Source: Mycobacterium syngnathidarum (GTDB lineage: Bacteria; Actinomycetota; Actinomycetes; Mycobacteriales; Mycobacteriaceae). From it: a stretch of 64,000 nt of DNA. The translations under genes were made by a program, and so were the position numbers. The stretch spans positions 372,001-436,000 of the forward strand of contig NZ_MLCL01000062.1 of NCBI RefSeq assembly GCF_001942625.1, read 5' to 3'. The notes under the pieces were generated by a model, which was not told where the DNA came from, did not search any database, and was given only the letters and a program-made list of their open reading frames with translations. Below, piece by piece: positions 27,949-38,579 of the stretch. Every line of letters begins with the position of its first letter. Positions within the stretch are counted from its first letter, which is position 1.

Positions 27949-28770
27949 TCAGCTTCCGAGCCTGGCGCGTTCGTAGAACGCGAGCGCCGCCGCGGTGGCG
28001 ACGTTGAGCGAATCGGTGCCGCGCGACATCGGAATGCGCACCCGCACATCGCTGGCCCGCATCGTGTGCTCGGTCAGACCGGGACCTTCCGCGCCGACCA
28101 GGATCGCCACCCGGTCCCCTTCGAGCTGCGACATCGCCTCCGACAATGTCGCGGCAGCCGGATCGGGCGTCATCGCCATGACCCGAAACCCTTTGTCGCG
28201 CAACAATGTCAAATCGCCGGGCCAGGATGCAGCCCGGGCGAACGGCACCAGCAGGGCGTGCCCCATCGACACCCGCACCGCGCGCCGGTACAGCGGATCG
28301 GCGCAGCCCGCGCCGAACACCACCGCATCGACTGCGAGCCCGGCGGCATTACGGAAGATCGACCCCAGATTCTCGTGGTCGTTGACTCCTTCGAGCACCG
28401 CCACGGTGCGTGCACCGGAAATCACCTCGGCCACCGACAACTCGGGTGCCCGGGAGGCCGACGCCAGCACGCCACGGTTGAGGTGGAAGCCGACCGCGGC
28501 GGCCATCACCTCAGCACTCGTCCGGTAGAAAGGCACATCCACACCGTCGAGATCAGCCGCGAGCTCGGTCAGGCGCCGATCGGTGCCCAGCAGGGCGCGC
28601 GGGACGAACCGGGAGGCCAGCAAACGCTGTACGACCAGCACCCCCTCGGCGATCACCAGCCCCTTGCCGCTGGGCAGATCGGGCCGGCGGTCCACGCTGT
28701 TGAGATCACGGAAGTCGTCCAACCGGGAATCGGCCGGGTCCTCGATATCGATTACCTGCAGCAGACTCAC
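27949..28770 (-). CDS. SpoU-family tRNA/rRNA 2'-O-methyltransferase (Rv0881-like)
   Basis: A 273-residue SPOUT methyltransferase. The three SpoU motifs are visible: motif 1 [21 protein letters not shown], motif 2 [13 protein letters not shown], and motif 3 [18 protein letters not shown], which form the knotted SAM site. An N-terminal L30e-like RNA-binding part is suggested by [17 protein letters not shown]. It methylates a ribose in rRNA or tRNA; the target is unknown. The GTG start overlaps the MarR stop (GTGA). Confidence 0.93.
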   Translation of the reverse strand: MSLLQVIDIEDPADSRLDDFRDLNSVDRRPDLPSGKGLVIAEGVLVVQRLLASRFVPRALLGTDRRLTELAADLDGVDVPFYRTSAEVMAAAVGFHLNRGVLASASRAPELSVAEVISGARTVAVLEGVNDHENLGSIFRNAAGLAVDAVVFGAGCADPLYRRAVRVSMGHALLVPFARAASWPGDLTLLRDKGFRVMAMTPDPAAATLSEAMSQLEGDRVAILVGAEGPGLTEHTMRASDVRVRIPMSRGTDSLNVATAAALAFYERARLGS

Positions 28771-29198
28771 GCGCCTTCGAGAACCATTGCCGACATCAGA
28801 TCGGTCGCGGTGACCAGAGTCTGCCGTTCAGCCGGGTCCAACCGCGACAGCTGCGCCATCAGCCACTCCTGGCTGGCCTTGCGCTCGGCCTCGACCAGGG
28901 TCACGCCGGCCGGTGAAGCCGACACCACGATCTGGCGCCCGTCGACCGGATGGGCGGATCGCGCCACGAGCCCCTGCTCGGCCAGTGAAGCGATCACCCG
29001 GGTCATCGACGGAGGGCGCACCCGCTCACGCAACGCCAAGGCACCCGGCGTCATCGCGCCCTCCTTGGCCAAGGTGGCCAGCGCCGAGAACTGGGTCAGC
29101 GAAACCGGGGATTCCGCACGCCGCGTACGCAATTGACGCGCAAGACGGACTACCGCCAGAGCCAGATCATTCGCCAGGAGCGCCTCCGGATCCTTCAC
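28767..29198 (-). CDS. MarR-family regulator (Rv0880-like)
   Basis: A 143-residue protein, the same length as Rv0880 and strongly similar: [40 protein letters not shown] (recognition helix) and the wing [13 protein letters not shown]. The start is the GTG at 29198; the frame stays open far upstream but antisense to the next genes. Rv0880 is a MarR regulator linked to stress and drug-response genes in M. tuberculosis. It is the first gene of a unit with the SpoU methyltransferase. Confidence 0.93.
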   Translation of the reverse strand: MKDPEALLANDLALAVVRLARQLRTRRAESPVSLTQFSALATLAKEGAMTPGALALRERVRPPSMTRVIASLAEQGLVARSAHPVDGRQIVVSASPAGVTLVEAERKASQEWLMAQLSRLDPAERQTLVTATDLMSAMVLEGA

Positions 29199-29283
29199 AT
29201 CGGAAATAGTACTGAGGCTGACGCAGTAAAGGGCTAAAACCAGGACCAATGAATCGCCCTGCCATCGGATACGTTGGTCACCG

Positions 29284-29547
29284 ATGACCGACGACACCGA
29301 CGACGCGCAGGAGCCCCAGCCACCGGCCCTACCGCGTGCACTGCTGGAACCGTGGCCGGTGATCGCGGTGATCGCCACCGGCTGGTTGATCGCCACCGTC
29401 GTGGCGTTCACCGTCAGCGGTCTGCAACACTGGCGGCCGTTCACGCTCGCCGGGCTGGCGATCGGCGTTCTCGGCACGACCATCTTTCTGATCCAGCGCC
29501 GTGCCGTGCGTCGCGGATCCCGCGGCGCACAAAGCGGATTGACCTGA
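29284..29547 (+). CDS. DUF2530 small membrane protein (Rv0879c-like)
   Basis: An 87-residue protein with a Pro-rich, acidic N terminus and two membrane helices (about 24-46, [19 protein letters not shown], and 52-71, [18 protein letters not shown]), then a basic tail. It matches DUF2530 and Rv0879c in place and size. It is divergent from the MarR gene by 85 bp. The SRPBCC gene starts 9 bp downstream. Function unknown. Confidence 0.87.
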   Translation: MTDDTDDAQEPQPPALPRALLEPWPVIAVIATGWLIATVVAFTVSGLQHWRPFTLAGLAIGVLGTTIFLIQRRAVRRGSRGAQSGLT

Positions 29548-29556
29548 GGAGACACC

Positions 29557-30009
29557 ATGGCCGCACCACTTCTGCAAGCCACCATCGACATCGAGGCACC
29601 GGTCGACAAAGTGTGGGGGCTGGTCTCGGACTTGAGCCGGATGCCGCAGTGGAGCCCGCAGTGCCGGTACATGGGGCCCCTCGGCCCGCTGCGGCCGGGA
29701 ACCCGCACCTTCAATCTCAACCGGCGCAAGTTCATGTTCTGGCCCACCACCTCACGCATCACCGAGGTCGTCGACAACAAGAAGCTCGCATTTCTGGTGG
29801 AGGGTAACAACACCATCTGGAGCTACGAACTGGAGCCGACTGCCACCGGTACCAGGGTGACCGAATCCCGCCACGCCGAGAACGGCACCACGGCCGTGTC
29901 CAACGCTCTGGTCGGCGCGTTGTTCGGCGGAGTCCCCAGCTTCGAGGATGAGCTGGTCGACGGGATGAATGCGTCACTGGCGCGGATCAAGGCCGCCGCC
30001 GAGAACTGA
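29557..30009 (+). CDS. SRPBCC-family protein (polyketide cyclase/dehydrase-like)
   Basis: A 150-residue helix-grip protein: [28 protein letters not shown] at the N terminus and a long C-terminal helix ([30 protein letters not shown]). Members bind hydrophobic ligands; catalysis cannot be inferred. It has AGGAG before the ATG and follows DUF2530 at 9 bp. It is convergent with the DUF3027 gene, 3 bp between stops. A second SRPBCC gene sits at the far end of the window. Confidence 0.9.
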   Translation: MAAPLLQATIDIEAPVDKVWGLVSDLSRMPQWSPQCRYMGPLGPLRPGTRTFNLNRRKFMFWPTTSRITEVVDNKKLAFLVEGNNTIWSYELEPTATGTRVTESRHAENGTTAVSNALVGALFGGVPSFEDELVDGMNASLARIKAAAEN

Positions 30010-30012
30010 GCC

Positions 30013-30816
30013 CTATTCGGCGGTGTCGAGGACACCGTCGTCGTAGGGCTCGTACATCGGTGACCCGGTGCCGGGCGGTTGCGGGGTGTCCGAATGGGCC
30101 CCGCAGCCGTATTCGGCCTCCACCACATGCCCGTCAGCAGACAGATCGTTGGCACACACGCCGAACATCACGCCCAGCGCACCGCCGAGCGGCAGATAGA
30201 ACCCGCAGTCGCGGCAGACCCGGCGCGTCGAGCGGGCCATCGCCGAACCCGGCCCGTGATCACCGTCGTGCCACCGCTGCGCCGCCTGCGCCCGGCCCCA
30301 CGCACTGAGCACCTGGCGCCGGCCGAGGCCGAGCTCGAGCGGAGCGTCGTCGATCAGCGGATCCCCGGTGGCCACGTATCCGGGAACCAAACGGGGATCG
30401 TTCGGTGGCGGAGCCAGCAGGTCGCCGGGCCCCAGATCGCCGGGACGGACCCGGTCCTGCCACGGCACCCACTGCGGTGCCAGCAGCGCCGTCGGGCCCG
30501 GAATCAGCACCAACTCGCTGATCGTCGCGTGATCGGCGCCCGGATAGGCCGCCACCACGACAGCCCACTGCCACCCGCGGTAACCAGGCAGGTCAGCCAG
30601 GAATCGGTGCGTGGCCGAGGCGGCATCTTCGATGCTCACACCGAGGTACTCACCGACGGCGCCCTCGCCGCTGAACTCGATCAGCGCCGCGCGCGCCTGC
30701 TCGGCGGCACCCGAGAGCAACGCCTCCTGTTCCGGCGACGGTGCCGCAGGGCCGGTTTCCCGGTCGGATTCGTAGGCCTGCTCGGCTGGTTCGGTCACGC
30801 TTTCCATCGCCTCCAT
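30013..30816 (-). CDS. DUF3027 protein with zinc-ribbon-like motif (Rv0877-like)
   Basis: A 267-residue protein. Conserved central part GYRGWQWAVVVAAYPGADHATISELVLIPG; C-terminal Cys set RVCRDCGFYLPLGG...FGVCANDLS...YGCGAHSDT, suggesting bound zinc. It matches DUF3027/Rv0877. Two in-frame starts, 30816 (MEAMESV) and 30807 (MESV), are possible. It is divergent from the Rv0876c-like MFS gene across 78 bp. Function unknown. Confidence 0.85.
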   Translation of the reverse strand: MEAMESVTEPAEQAYESDRETGPAAPSPEQEALLSGAAEQARAALIEFSGEGAVGEYLGVSIEDAASATHRFLADLPGYRGWQWAVVVAAYPGADHATISELVLIPGPTALLAPQWVPWQDRVRPGDLGPGDLLAPPPNDPRLVPGYVATGDPLIDDAPLELGLGRRQVLSAWGRAQAAQRWHDGDHGPGSAMARSTRRVCRDCGFYLPLGGALGVMFGVCANDLSADGHVVEAEYGCGAHSDTPQPPGTGSPMYEPYDDGVLDTAE

Positions 30817-30894
30817 AGTGCCTGATCGGGGCGACCGCGGGCCACACCGGTCGCCTGTCGGCCGCCTGGACGCCGGATAAGAGAGAATCGAGGG

Positions 30895-32562
30895 GTGACC
30901 TACTACCCGCCGCGGCCCCCAGCCGATCACGGTGCGGAACATCCCGGAATGGCGAACTACCCCAGCGATGAGACGCCGCGCCGGCCACGCAGGCAATCAG
31001 TGCCCAGCTCCAACCGCTGGCTGCCGCCACTCGATGAGCAACACACCGCCGCGCATTCCGCGCCCGACGACACACCGCCGCGCCGGGGTGTCGGGTCAGC
31101 GGCCGGCGAGAGGGTCACAGTCACCCGGGCAGCAGCGGCGCGCAGTCGCGAAATGGGTTCGCGCATGTACGGTTTCGTACACCGTGCGGCAACCGCCGAC
31201 GGCGCCGACAAGTCGGGGCTGACGGCACTGACCTGGCCGGTCGTGGCGAACTTCGCCGTCGACGCGGCCATGGCCGTGGCCCTGGCCAACACGCTGTTCT
31301 TCGCCGCGGCCAGCGGCGAGTCCAAGGGCAAGGTGGCGCTGTACCTGCTGATCACCATCGCACCGTTCGCGGTGATCGCCCCACTGATCGGGCCCGCACT
31401 CGACCGCCTGCAGCACGGCCGCCGAGTGGCGCTGGCCGCGTCCTTCGCGCTGCGCACCGTGCTGATCGTGGTGCTGATCGCCAACTACGACGGCGCCACC
31501 GGAAGCTATCCGTCCTGGGTGCTCTATCCATGCGCGCTCGGAATGATGGTGCTGTCCAAATCCTTCTCCGTGCTGCGCAGCGCGGTCACCCCGCGCGTGT
31601 TGCCCCCGTCGATCGACCTGGTCCGGGTGAACTCCCGGTTGACCACCTTCGGACTACTCGGTGGCACCGTCGTGGGCGGCGCGATCGCCGCCGGCGCCGA
31701 GTACCTGTTCAACATGGCGGAACTGCCCGGGGCGCTGTACATGGTGGTCGCGGTCAGCGTCGCCGGCGCCGTGCTGTCCATGCGGATCCCGAAATGGGTC
31801 GAGGTGACCGAAGGTGAGGTGCCCACCACGCTCAGCTACCACGGTCAATCGGCGGGCCGGGCCGACGAGCTGCGTCGGCACCCCGACAAGCCCAAGGCCG
31901 AACGTCAGCCGTTGGGCCGCAACACCATCACCGCGTTGTGGGGCAACTGCACCATCAAGGTGATGGTCGGGTTCCTGTTCCTCTACCCCGCATTCGTCGC
32001 CAAGTCCCACGATGCCAGCGGTTGGGAACAGCTGCTGATCCTCGGGCTGATCGGCGCCGCGGCCGGCATCGGAAACTTCGGCGGCAACATCACCGCGGCC
32101 CGGCTCAAACTCGGCCACCCCGCCCAGCTGGTGGTACGGGCGGCCGGGGCGGTCACCGTCGTCGCCCTGGCCACCGCACTGACCGGAAATCTTCTGGTGG
32201 CTGCCGGGGCCACGCTCGTCACCTCGGCCGCCAGCGCCATCGCCAAGGCCTCGCTGGACGCGTCCCTGCAGGACGATCTGCCCGAGGCCTCACGGGCCTC
32301 GGCGTTCGGCCGGTCCGAATCGGTGCTGCAGCTGGCCTGGGTGGCCGGCGGCGCCACCGGGGTGCTGATCTACACAGACCTCACAGTCGGGTTCACTACG
32401 ATCACGGCCGTGCTGATATTGGGCCTGGCGCAGACGATCGTGAGCTACCGCGGCGAATCACTGATTCCCGGCCTGGGCGGCAACCGCCCGGTCCATGCCG
32501 CACGAGAAGGCGGCAGCCGCCGCTCCGCCGCCCCGAGGACAGCACAGTGGGAGTCCCGATGA
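30895..32562 (+). CDS. MFS-like transmembrane protein (Rv0876c-like)
   Basis: A 555-residue protein (Rv0876c, 548). The first 100 residues are Pro/Arg-rich and cytoplasmic, then about 12 helices follow, starting TWPVVANFAVDAAMAVALANTLFF. The motif-A-like loop is weak (PALDRLQHGRRVALA), so transport is inferred from fold only. GTG start at 30895. The downstream DUF2771 gene overlaps by ATGA, so the two products may work together at the membrane. Confidence 0.88.
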   Translation: MTYYPPRPPADHGAEHPGMANYPSDETPRRPRRQSVPSSNRWLPPLDEQHTAAHSAPDDTPPRRGVGSAAGERVTVTRAAAARSREMGSRMYGFVHRAATADGADKSGLTALTWPVVANFAVDAAMAVALANTLFFAAASGESKGKVALYLLITIAPFAVIAPLIGPALDRLQHGRRVALAASFALRTVLIVVLIANYDGATGSYPSWVLYPCALGMMVLSKSFSVLRSAVTPRVLPPSIDLVRVNSRLTTFGLLGGTVVGGAIAAGAEYLFNMAELPGALYMVVAVSVAGAVLSMRIPKWVEVTEGEVPTTLSYHGQSAGRADELRRHPDKPKAERQPLGRNTITALWGNCTIKVMVGFLFLYPAFVAKSHDASGWEQLLILGLIGAAAGIGNFGGNITAARLKLGHPAQLVVRAAGAVTVVALATALTGNLLVAAGATLVTSAASAIAKASLDASLQDDLPEASRASAFGRSESVLQLAWVAGGATGVLIYTDLTVGFTTITAVLILGLAQTIVSYRGESLIPGLGGNRPVHAAREGGSRRSAAPRTAQWESR

Positions 32563-33071
32563 AACGTGCTCTGGCGGTCCTGGCGGCCGTGGTCGTGCTG
32601 GCGATCGCCGGCACCGCGGTCGGGGTCTGGCGCCTGCACAGTTCGCACGGCGACCGACTGCCGCAGATCAGTGCGTACTCGCACGGGCACTCGGTGCGGG
32701 TCGAACCGTTCCAGTACTGCGAGGTGCTCAACCTCGATGACTGCCAGGAACCGCGCGACACGGGTGAGCTTCGGGTCACCGAGGACAGCCCGGTGCAGCT
32801 CTCCGTGCCCAGCGCGGTCGCCCGGGCGCCGTGGCGCCTGCTGCGGGTCTACGAGAATCCGATCGACACAACCGTCACGTACTACGCACCCAAGACCACG
32901 CTGGCCGTCACCATCCCCACGGTCGACCCCAACCGGGGCCGGCTGACCGGGCTGGCGGTCCAGCTGCTGACCCTGGTCCAGGATCAAGACGGCGAGGAGT
33001 TCGCGCTGCCGCACGCCGAGTGGTCGGTCAGCACGATATGGCCGGACCGCGAGCACGCGGACCCGCGCTAG
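32559..33071 (+). CDS. DUF2771 exported/anchored protein (Rv0875c-like)
   Basis: A 170-residue protein with an N-terminal signal or anchor helix (MKRALAVLAAVVVLAIAGTAVGVW) and an extracytoplasmic domain with two Cys (YCEVLNLDDC). It corresponds to Rv0875c (162 residues), annotated as exported. It is coupled to the MFS-like gene by an ATGA overlap. Its stop shares CTAG with the convergent hydroquinone-reductase-like gene. Function unknown. Confidence 0.87.
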   Translation: MKRALAVLAAVVVLAIAGTAVGVWRLHSSHGDRLPQISAYSHGHSVRVEPFQYCEVLNLDDCQEPRDTGELRVTEDSPVQLSVPSAVARAPWRLLRVYENPIDTTVTYYAPKTTLAVTIPTVDPNRGRLTGLAVQLLTLVQDQDGEEFALPHAEWSVSTIWPDREHADPR

Positions 33072-34084
33072 CCGGCTGAGTGTCCGGACGGTACGCGCTC
33101 GCCCTCGGGCGTCGGCCCCGGCGGGGTGCCGTCGCCGAAAGGCCTGCCGCCCAATGATTCCCGACCATGCGGCGTGAGCCAGTTGGCCAGATCCGGACCC
33201 TTGGGCACGATCTGCGTCGGATTGATGTCCGAATGCACGAGGTAGTAGTGCTGTTTGATCTGGACGAAATCGATGGTGTCACCGAATCCCGGCGTCTGGA
33301 ACAGATCCCGCGCGTACGCCCACAGCACGTCCATCTCGGCGAGCTTGGACCGGTTGCACTTGAAATGCCCGTGATAGACCGGGTCGAACCGGGCCAGTGT
33401 GGTGAACAGCCGCACGTCGGCCTCGGTGATGGTGTCGCCCACCAGAAATCGCTGAGTGCTCAGCCGGTCGGTCAGCCAGTCCAACGCGGCGAACAACCGG
33501 TCGTAGGCCGCATCGTAGGCCTGCTGTGAGCCGGCGAAACCACACCGGTACACCCCGTTGTTGATCTCGGTGTAGATACGCTTGGCCACCTCGTCGATCT
33601 CGGCACGCAGCGGCTCGGGATACAGCTGCGGGGCACCCTCGCGGTGATAGGCCGTCCACTCGGTGGAAAAGTCCAGCGTCATCTGGGCGAAATCGTTGGT
33701 GACCACCGCACCCGTGTCGATCTCGACGATCGCGGGCACGGTGATGCCCTTCGGATACTCGGGGTCACGCTTGAAGTACGCGTCCTGCAACCGCGGGATC
33801 TTGAGCACCGGATCGAGACCGCCGGGGTCGAGGTCGAAGGTCCAACTGCGCGCATCGTGCGTAGGCCCGCAAAAGCCAATGGACAGAACATCTTCCAGAC
33901 CCAGCAGGCGCCGGACGATGATCGTGCGGTTGGCCCAGGGGCAGGCCCGCGCGACGATCAGCCGGTACCGGCCCGGTTCGACGGGAAAGCCGTCACGGCC
34001 ATCGGCCGTGATCCTGGTGGTGATGTAGTTGGTATCGCGGTTGAACTCACCGCTGCCGGTTGCGACGTACGAGCCCTGGGCCAT
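33068..34084 (-). CDS. Glutathionyl-hydroquinone-reductase-like GST (Xi class)
   Basis: A 338-residue member of the YqjG/ECM4 family. The catalytic Cys48 is in ARACPWANRT. Further family segments are FCGPTHDARSWTFD, VPAIVEIDTGAVVTNDF, EINNGVYRCGFAGSQQAYD and FLVGDTITEADVRLFTTLARFD. These enzymes remove glutathione from hydroquinone conjugates; mycobacteria make mycothiol instead, so the thiol partner is uncertain. It ends on a CTAG shared with DUF2771. Confidence 0.9.
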   Translation of the reverse strand: MAQGSYVATGSGEFNRDTNYITTRITADGRDGFPVEPGRYRLIVARACPWANRTIIVRRLLGLEDVLSIGFCGPTHDARSWTFDLDPGGLDPVLKIPRLQDAYFKRDPEYPKGITVPAIVEIDTGAVVTNDFAQMTLDFSTEWTAYHREGAPQLYPEPLRAEIDEVAKRIYTEINNGVYRCGFAGSQQAYDAAYDRLFAALDWLTDRLSTQRFLVGDTITEADVRLFTTLARFDPVYHGHFKCNRSKLAEMDVLWAYARDLFQTPGFGDTIDFVQIKQHYYLVHSDINPTQIVPKGPDLANWLTPHGRESLGGRPFGDGTPPGPTPEGERVPSGHSAG

Positions 34085-34109
34085 ATCCCCAGCATGCCCG
34101 CAGACAGCG

Positions 34110-34529
34110 TCAGGCGTCGAGCTCCTGCGCCACAGCCTTGACCACCTCGGACACCCGGCGCGCGACCTTGCGGTCGGGGTAGCGGCCCTTGCGCAGCTCG
34201 GGCTGGACGATGTCCTCGAGCAGCGTGATCATGTCCGAAACCATGCCGTGCAACTCGTCGGGCGTGTGCTTGTGCTCGGGACGCTCGGCCTCGCGGCGGG
34301 CCCGGCTCAAGCTCGGGGGCGGGTCGATGAGCTTGAGGCTCAACGCCTGCGGGCCACGACGACCGGCAGCCACGCCGAATTCCACGCGTTGACCGGCCTT
34401 GAGGCCTTCGACACCCGCGGGCAACGCCGAGGACCGCACATAGACGTCCTCACCGTCCTCTTGGGACACAAAGCCGAAGCCCTTTTCGGCGTCGTACCAC
34501 TTCACCTTGCCGGTCGGCACTGCACTCAC
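34110..34529 (-). CDS. cspB: Cold-shock protein CspB
   Basis: A 139-residue protein equivalent to Rv0871. The N-terminal cold-shock domain has RNP1-like KGFGFVSQ and RNP2-like VYVRSSAL; a C-terminal extension (about 70-139), [23 protein letters not shown] and [22 protein letters not shown], is typical of this mycobacterial class. It binds single-stranded nucleic acid. The GTG at 34529 or the GTG at 34520 (VPTGKVKWY, as in M. tuberculosis) may be the start. A 9-bp hairpin lies 39 bp upstream. Confidence 0.93.
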   Translation of the reverse strand: MSAVPTGKVKWYDAEKGFGFVSQEDGEDVYVRSSALPAGVEGLKAGQRVEFGVAAGRRGPQALSLKLIDPPPSLSRARREAERPEHKHTPDELHGMVSDMITLLEDIVQPELRKGRYPDRKVARRVSEVVKAVAQELDA

Positions 34530-34567
34530 CCGCTCGTCTTGTCAGAACTGCCTACACACATAAAGCT

Positions 34568-34592
34568 CGCGTCCCGTCAGCGCCGGGACGCG
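34568..34592. promoter_or_regulatory. 9-bp stem-loop upstream of cspB
   Basis: CGCGTCCCG (34568-34576) pairs perfectly with CGGGACGCG (34584-34592) around a 7-base loop. It lies 39 bp before the cspB start on the minus strand and 91 bp before the YccF gene on the other. If cspB transcription begins upstream of it, it would be a leader hairpin; otherwise a divergent operator. Confidence 0.5.
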
Positions 34593-34682
34593 ATGGAGCG
34601 ATCTTACTCGGCCCTCCCTCGGTGCTTCACCCCTATTACTCGGTAGGCTGGAAACCACCTCTGGAAGAGAGATACGCCGGTA

Positions 34683-35075
34683 ATGCGAGTGATTCTGAAC
34701 ATCATCTGGTTGGTCTTCGGCGGCCTGTGGCTGGCGTTGGGATACCTGCTGGCCGCGCTCATCTGCTTCGTCCTGATCATCACGATCCCGTTCGGGTTCG
34801 CCTCGCTGCGCATCGCCTCCTACGCCCTGTGGCCCTTTGGCCGCACGATCGTGGAGAAGCCCGGCGCCAGGCCCGGCGCCCTGATCGGCAACGTCATCTG
34901 GGTGCTGTTGTTCGGCATCTGGTTGGCCATCGGCCACCTGGTCAGCGCGGCGGCCATGGCCGTCACCATCATCGGAATCCCATTGGCGCTCGCCGACCTC
35001 AAGATGATCCCGGTCTCGCTGGTGCCGCTGGGCAAGGAGATCGTCCCGGTCGACTCACTCAAGGCCGCGGTATGA
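34683..35075 (+). CDS. YccF domain membrane protein (Rv0870c-like)
   Basis: A 130-residue protein with two tandem YccF repeats: LNIIWLVFGGLWLALGYLLA plus a helix, then GNVIWVLLFGIWLAIGHLVS plus a helix, each followed by an IPFG/IPLAL turn. Four membrane helices in all. It matches Rv0870c (129 residues). moaA2 starts within its stop codon (ATGA), so it heads the moaA2-moaD2 unit. Function unknown. Confidence 0.9.
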   Translation: MRVILNIIWLVFGGLWLALGYLLAALICFVLIITIPFGFASLRIASYALWPFGRTIVEKPGARPGALIGNVIWVLLFGIWLAIGHLVSAAAMAVTIIGIPLALADLKMIPVSLVPLGKEIVPVDSLKAAV

Positions 35076-36148
35076 CGCTGACCTCGCTCGGGCTGCCCGC
35101 CGTCAACAGGTCGGGTGGCGCGCCGCATGCTCCGGCCCCCACCACCGGCCCGCTGGTGGACACCTACGGCCGGATCGCCACCGACCTGCGGGTCTCCCTG
35201 ACCGACAAGTGCAATCTGCGGTGCACGTACTGCATGCCCGCTGAAGGCCTGGACTGGCTGCCCGGCGAGGCGCTGCTCAGCGCCGAGGAACTGAGCCGGT
35301 TGTTGGGCATCGCCGTCACCCGGCTCGGCATCACCAGCGTGCGGTTCACCGGCGGCGAACCGTTGGTCACCCGCCATCTGGAGGATGTGGTGTCCGCCGC
35401 TGCAGCATTGCAGCCGCGGCCGGAGATCACCCTGACCACCAACGGCATCGGTTTGGCGCGGCGCGCGGCAGGGCTCAAACAAGCCGGGCTGAACCGGATC
35501 AACGTGTCACTGGACAGCGTCGACGCCGCCCATTTCGCCCGGATCACCCGCCGAGACCGGCTGGTCGACGTGCTCGACGGTCTGGCGGCCGCCAAAGCGG
35601 CCGGCCTGGAGCCGGTGAAGGTCAACGCGGTACTCGACCCGGTTTCGGGCCTCGACGACGCGGTGGGCCTACTGGCCTACTGCCTGGATCACGGATACCA
35701 GCTGCGGATCATCGAGCAGATGCCGCTCGACGCCGGGCACACCTGGCAGCGCGGCACCGTGATCGACGCCGAGGCCATCCTGACCACGTTGCGTCGCCAC
35801 TTCGACCTGCAGCCCGATCCGTCGCCGCGCGGTTCCGCGCCGGCCGAGCTGTGGCAGGTCGCCGAGAGCGCCGATCACCCCGCAGGCGCTGTCGGCGTGA
35901 TCGCCTCGGTGTCGCACGCATTCTGTGGGGCCTGTGACCGCACCAGGCTGACCGCCGACGGCCAGATCCGCAGTTGCCTGTTCTCCACGGAGGAGAGCGA
36001 CCTGCGCGCGCTGTTGCGCGGGGACGCCGATGACGACGCCATCGAGGCGGCCTGGCGTACGGCGATGTGGGCCAAGCCCGCGGGGCACGGCATCAATGAC
36101 CCCGATTTCGTGCAGCCGGTCCGGCCGATGAGTGCGATCGGCGGGTAG
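35072..36148 (+). CDS. moaA2: GTP 3',8-cyclase MoaA2
   Basis: A 358-residue radical-SAM enzyme. The N-terminal cluster motif is C47-x3-C51-x2-C54 (KCNLRCTYC); the C-terminal second cluster is FCGACDRTRLTADGQIRSCL; the protein ends in the conserved GG. GTP and Arg contacts VRFTGGEPLV and TLTTNGIG are present. It catalyses the first step of molybdenum cofactor synthesis. It overlaps the YccF gene by 4 bp and is followed with no gap by moaD2. Confidence 0.96.
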   Translation: MTLTSLGLPAVNRSGGAPHAPAPTTGPLVDTYGRIATDLRVSLTDKCNLRCTYCMPAEGLDWLPGEALLSAEELSRLLGIAVTRLGITSVRFTGGEPLVTRHLEDVVSAAAALQPRPEITLTTNGIGLARRAAGLKQAGLNRINVSLDSVDAAHFARITRRDRLVDVLDGLAAAKAAGLEPVKVNAVLDPVSGLDDAVGLLAYCLDHGYQLRIIEQMPLDAGHTWQRGTVIDAEAILTTLRRHFDLQPDPSPRGSAPAELWQVAESADHPAGAVGVIASVSHAFCGACDRTRLTADGQIRSCLFSTEESDLRALLRGDADDDAIEAAWRTAMWAKPAGHGINDPDFVQPVRPMSAIGG

Positions 36149-36412
36149 ATGACAGAGCCCACCACGGCCGTAACGGTCCGTTATTTCGCCGCTGCGGCAG
36201 CCGCAGCCGGAGTTGATACGGAAACGTTAGATTTGGCAAAGGATTCCACCGTCGCGACGCTCGTGGATCAGCTCAGCGGTCGCGACGCGGAACTCGCCCG
36301 GGTACTAAAGCGCTGCTCATACCTGTTGGACGGGGTGGCGGTCCGCGATATGGACAAGCCGCTTTCAACGTCGGAGACCATCGATGTGTTACCGCCCTTC
36401 GCCGGCGGCTAA
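36149..36412 (+). CDS. moaD2: Molybdopterin synthase small subunit MoaD2
   Basis: An 87-residue ubiquitin-like protein ending PPFAGG; the terminal Gly-Gly is the sulfur-carrying thiocarboxylate site. It begins directly after the moaA2 stop. It pairs with MoaE2, encoded on the other strand beyond rpfA, to convert cPMP into molybdopterin. Equivalent to Rv0868c. Confidence 0.95.
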   Translation: MTEPTTAVTVRYFAAAAAAAGVDTETLDLAKDSTVATLVDQLSGRDAELARVLKRCSYLLDGVAVRDMDKPLSTSETIDVLPPFAGG

Positions 36413-36428
36413 CGTGATTTGCATCACA
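36413..36428 (+). promoter_or_regulatory. CRP (Rv3676-type) binding site upstream of rpfA
   Basis: CGTGATTTGCATCACA fits the consensus TGTGA-N6-TCACA at nine of ten fixed positions. It lies 440 bp before the rpfA ATG and immediately after the moaD2 stop. M. tuberculosis rpfA is a known member of the Rv3676 (CRP) regulon, which supports the call. Confidence 0.8.
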
Positions 36429-36634
36429 TAACGAAATGGTCACGAGCTGGCTACAGCGCGGTGGAGCCCTTCGCCCACCTGCGAGAACGCCGAAATAACC
36501 TGCACCTTTAAACAACTTTTAGAGTTTGCTCAGAGCCAAAACGCCCGAGGCCGCCAAAAGTGACGGGATAGCGGGAAGCCGTTACCGTTCATTCCCAAGT
36601 CAACCGACCCTAATCAGTTGACCTACCCCAACCG
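36429..36634 (+). other. rpfA promoter and upstream leader
   Basis: This AT-richer stretch between the CRP site and the riboswitch has no coding frame. It includes an A/T-rich block near 36507-36530 and an inverted repeat GTCAAC/GTTGAC at 36599-36604 and 36617-36622. The rpfA transcription start should lie here, but no promoter could be fixed with confidence. Confidence 0.45.
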
Positions 36635-37668
<1,034 letters not shown>

Positions 37669-37671
37669 GTT

Positions 37672-38100
37672 TCAGGCCGAGCCGACCCACTCGTCGGTGC
37701 CGTCGGAGAAGTACTGGTGCTTCCACACCGGTAGCCGCTCTTTGACGGTGTCGACGAGCCGGGCGCAGGTTTCGAACGCCGCCGCGCGATGGTCTGCGGC
37801 CACCGCAGCCACCAAGGCGGCGTCTCCGATTTGCAGGGTCCCGATACGGTGGCTGACTGCGATCGCACGCACGCCGGTGGCTTCCGCGGCCACCTCGGCG
37901 GCCACCTCTTGCAAGGTTTGAAGGGCATTGGGGTGCGCGGAATAGTCGAGCCGAGTGACCGAACGGCCCCCGTCGTGATCACGGACCACCCCGGAGAACC
38001 CGACTACCGCCCCGGCCGCCTCATGGGCCACCAGAGCCTCGTACTCGGTCAGCGAGATGGGCGTCTCGGCCAGTTCGACACGGACGACGGTTGCGCTCAT
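37672..38100 (-). CDS. moaE2: Molybdopterin synthase large subunit MoaE2
   Basis: A 142-residue catalytic subunit. Signatures are [41 protein letters not shown] and the active-site Lys region [16 protein letters not shown]. It converts cPMP to molybdopterin with MoaD2. The ATG at 38100 overlaps the mog stop (ATGA). Its stop is 3 bp from the convergent rpfA stop, with no terminator between. Equivalent to Rv0866. Confidence 0.95.
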   Translation of the reverse strand: MSATVVRVELAETPISLTEYEALVAHEAAGAVVGFSGVVRDHDGGRSVTRLDYSAHPNALQTLQEVAAEVAAEATGVRAIAVSHRIGTLQIGDAALVAAVAADHRAAAFETCARLVDTVKERLPVWKHQYFSDGTDEWVGSA

Positions 38101-38579
38101 CTGGTGGGGTGGTCCTTTCCGCTGAGCTGGTCCAAAGCATGCTCGAGCACACCGGCCAACACGCCAAGGCCGTCTTTCACCCCGCCAGGTGACCCGGGCA
38201 GGTTGACGATCAACGTGCGTCCGGCGACACCACACACGCCTCGGGACAACACGGCGGTGGGCACCTTGTGCACGCCGGCCCGGCGAATGGCATCGGCCAA
38301 CCCGGGAATCTGGTAGTCGAGTACCGACGCGGTGGTTTCCGGCGTCGCATCGGTCGGGGAGATACCGGTTCCGCCGGAGGTGATGATCAGGTCGACGCGC
38401 TCAGCCAGGGCGGCGCGCAGCGCATCGGCGACGGCGTGCCCATCGGCGACGACCATCTGCTCGGTGACGTCGTAGCCGCGATCGGACAGCCAGCCGACGA
38501 TGAGGGGGCCGGTTCGGTCGTCGTACACCCCCGCCGCGGCGCGGGTGGAGGCGATGATGACCCGCGCCGAACGCGTCAC
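38097..38579 (-). CDS. mog: Molybdopterin adenylyltransferase Mog (MoaB/Mog family)
   Basis: A 160-residue protein, the length of Rv0865. Signatures are [43 protein letters not shown]. It adenylylates molybdopterin before metal insertion. The GTG at 38579 ([21 protein letters not shown]) overlaps the moaC2 stop in GTGA and matches the family N terminus, so it is preferred to the ATG at 38609. Confidence 0.93.
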   Translation of the reverse strand: MTRSARVIIASTRAAAGVYDDRTGPLIVGWLSDRGYDVTEQMVVADGHAVADALRAALAERVDLIITSGGTGISPTDATPETTASVLDYQIPGLADAIRRAGVHKVPTAVLSRGVCGVAGRTLIVNLPGSPGGVKDGLGVLAGVLEHALDQLSGKDHPTR

